Assembly (NCBI RefSeq): GCF_014764715.1
Contig: NZ_JACXXE010000002.1
Coordinates: forward strand, 1-64,000
Direction: 5' to 3'
Source of the DNA: Bacillus crepusculi
GTDB lineage: Bacteria; Bacillota; Bacilli; Bacillales; Bacillaceae
Length of the DNA stretch: 64,000 nt
How positions within the stretch are numbered: position 1 is the first letter of the stretch; every line of letters begins with the position of its first letter. Positions 63,328 to 64,000 of the stretch are shown one piece after another. The translations under genes were made by a program, and so were the position numbers. A model generated the notes under the pieces. The model saw nothing but the letters and a program-made list of their open reading frames with translations, did no database searches and was not told the origin of the DNA.

Positions 63328-64000
63328 ATGAGCTTTAAGGAGAAAGCAGCAGACGTCATGGGACATGTCGCTTATCGCATCACCAATCAGAAATATATTA
63401 TGGCGATTAAACAGGCATTTGTTACACTAATGCCAATCATCATTACAGGGGCTTTTGCTGTACTGGTGGCGAATATGATCATGAGTCCGGAAACGGGGCT
63501 TGCTCATTTTGAGATATTCAGGTTTTTAGCAGAGCTTCAGCCGATTATGAAAGCAATCAATTATGCCACGCTGAACTTTTTAACGATTGGGGCTGTGTTC
63601 CTCATAGGGATTGAGCTTGGGAAAATCAACGGACACAAGTCACTGTTCCCGGGGCTTATGGCATTGATTTCATTTATATCTGTTATTCCAACGACACTTC
63701 TTCTTGAGGTCGATGGATCGATGCGTGAGGTAGTAGATGTACTGGCAAGACAGTTCTCTGATCCAAAAAGCTTATTTTTAGGGATGATCATTGCGATTGT
63801 ATCTGTGGAGATCTTTTGTAAGCTGACCGAGGTGAAATGGCTTCAAATCAAGATGCCAGATTCTGTTCCGTCGAATGTTGCGACATCTTTTTCGTCACTT
63901 TTTCCATCAATTATTACAATTACAATCATCAGTTCATTCGGGTTTGCGTTTCACCGTGTGACAGGCATTTATTTGCACGAAGCGGTGTATAACGTGGTGC
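63328..64000 (+). CDS. PTS cellobiose/lichenan-type IIC component (partial, runs off the window)
   Basis: The first ~224 residues of a membrane permease, open to the end of the window. ATG 63328 follows AAAGGGGGAG. The N-terminus (MSFKEKAADVMGHVAYRITNQKYIM AIKQAF) and helices LMPIIITGAFAVLVANMIM, LTIGAVFLIGIELGK and FPGLMALISFISVIPTTLL are typical of the lactose/cellobiose IIC family (CelB/LicC). The IIA, IIB and phospho-beta-glucosidase genes are expected beyond the window. Confidence 0.88.
   Translation, partial: MSFKEKAADVMGHVAYRITNQKYIMAIKQAFVTLMPIIITGAFAVLVANMIMSPETGLAHFEIFRFLAELQPIMKAINYATLNFLTIGAVFLIGIELGKINGHKSLFPGLMALISFISVIPTTLLLEVDGSMREVVDVLARQFSDPKSLFLGMIIAIVSVEIFCKLTEVKWLQIKMPDSVPSNVATSFSSLFPSIITITIISSFGFAFHRVTGIYLHEAVYNVV

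Overview
The window reads as chromosomal DNA of a Bacillus from the B. subtilis clade, most likely the B. pumilus / safensis / altitudinis group. Support comes from B. subtilis-like gene blocks in conserved order (deoR-dra-nupC-pdp; ydgJ-ydgI; licT-bglP-bglH; ansR-ansA-ansB-mleN; a yfjABCD-like type VII secretion locus), purine-rich ribosome binding sites with many TTG/GTG starts, TTGACA-N17-TATAAT promoters, cre sites, a secreted M6 'immune inhibitor A' protease, and TPP and SAM-I riboswitches. No rRNA, tRNA, CRISPR array, insertion sequence or prophage was seen. The assignment is by pattern recognition only.

Layout. 1-8.6 kb: sugar-type oxidoreductase, MerR regulator, HAD phosphatase (yxeH-like), a LuxR regulator divergent from a methyltransferase/saccharopine-dehydrogenase-like pair, an OatA-like O-acetyltransferase and an aldose-epimerase-like protein. 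8.6-14.6 kb: the deoxyribonucleoside operon with its DeoR operator, then a MarR regulator/nitroreductase/ABM-monooxygenase operon. 14.7-20.4 kb: secreted M6 protease, small membrane proteins, a DJ-1/PfpI protein and an unknown secreted protein. 20.4-24.2 kb: TPP riboswitch controlling tenA and a thiamine-precursor ECF transporter. 24.3-33.7 kb: soluble chemoreceptor, YwqG-like protein, then a LysR-controlled operon coupling a MetNIQ-type importer with two binding lipoproteins, two flavin monooxygenases and an OsmC protein, probably scavenging organosulfur compounds. 34-38.7 kb: beta-glucoside operon with tandem RAT/terminators.

38.8-42 kb is a visibly AT-rich accessory segment. It holds a previously uncalled 22-residue peptide gene with a lasso-type YxxPxL recognition motif, followed by translationally overlapping genes for a methyltransferase, a PqqD-like RRE protein and a GNAT acyltransferase, and a broken MFS exporter. 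This looks like a minimal RiPP (ribosomally made, modified peptide) locus of a type I do not recognise, and it is the best candidate in the window for an undescribed system.

42-49.4 kb: S-box-controlled MetE-like enzyme, a four-carbon sugar-acid operon (gntP-type permease, DUF1537 kinase, dehydrogenase) with an RpiR regulator, and small secreted or membrane proteins. 49.7-54.6 kb: pepT, the yfjABCD-like WXG100 / glycine-zipper locus, and an XRE regulator. 54.6-59.2 kb: ansR and ansA-ansB-mleN with three evenly spaced AnsR-like operators. 59.4-60.9 kb: two DUF5082 (YwqH-like) genes and one DUF5344 (YwqI-like) gene, i.e. adaptor genes of LXG toxins with no toxin beside them. 61-64 kb: a small Cys-tailed membrane protein, a multidomain PRD regulator and the start of a cellobiose/lichenan-type PTS operon that runs off the window.
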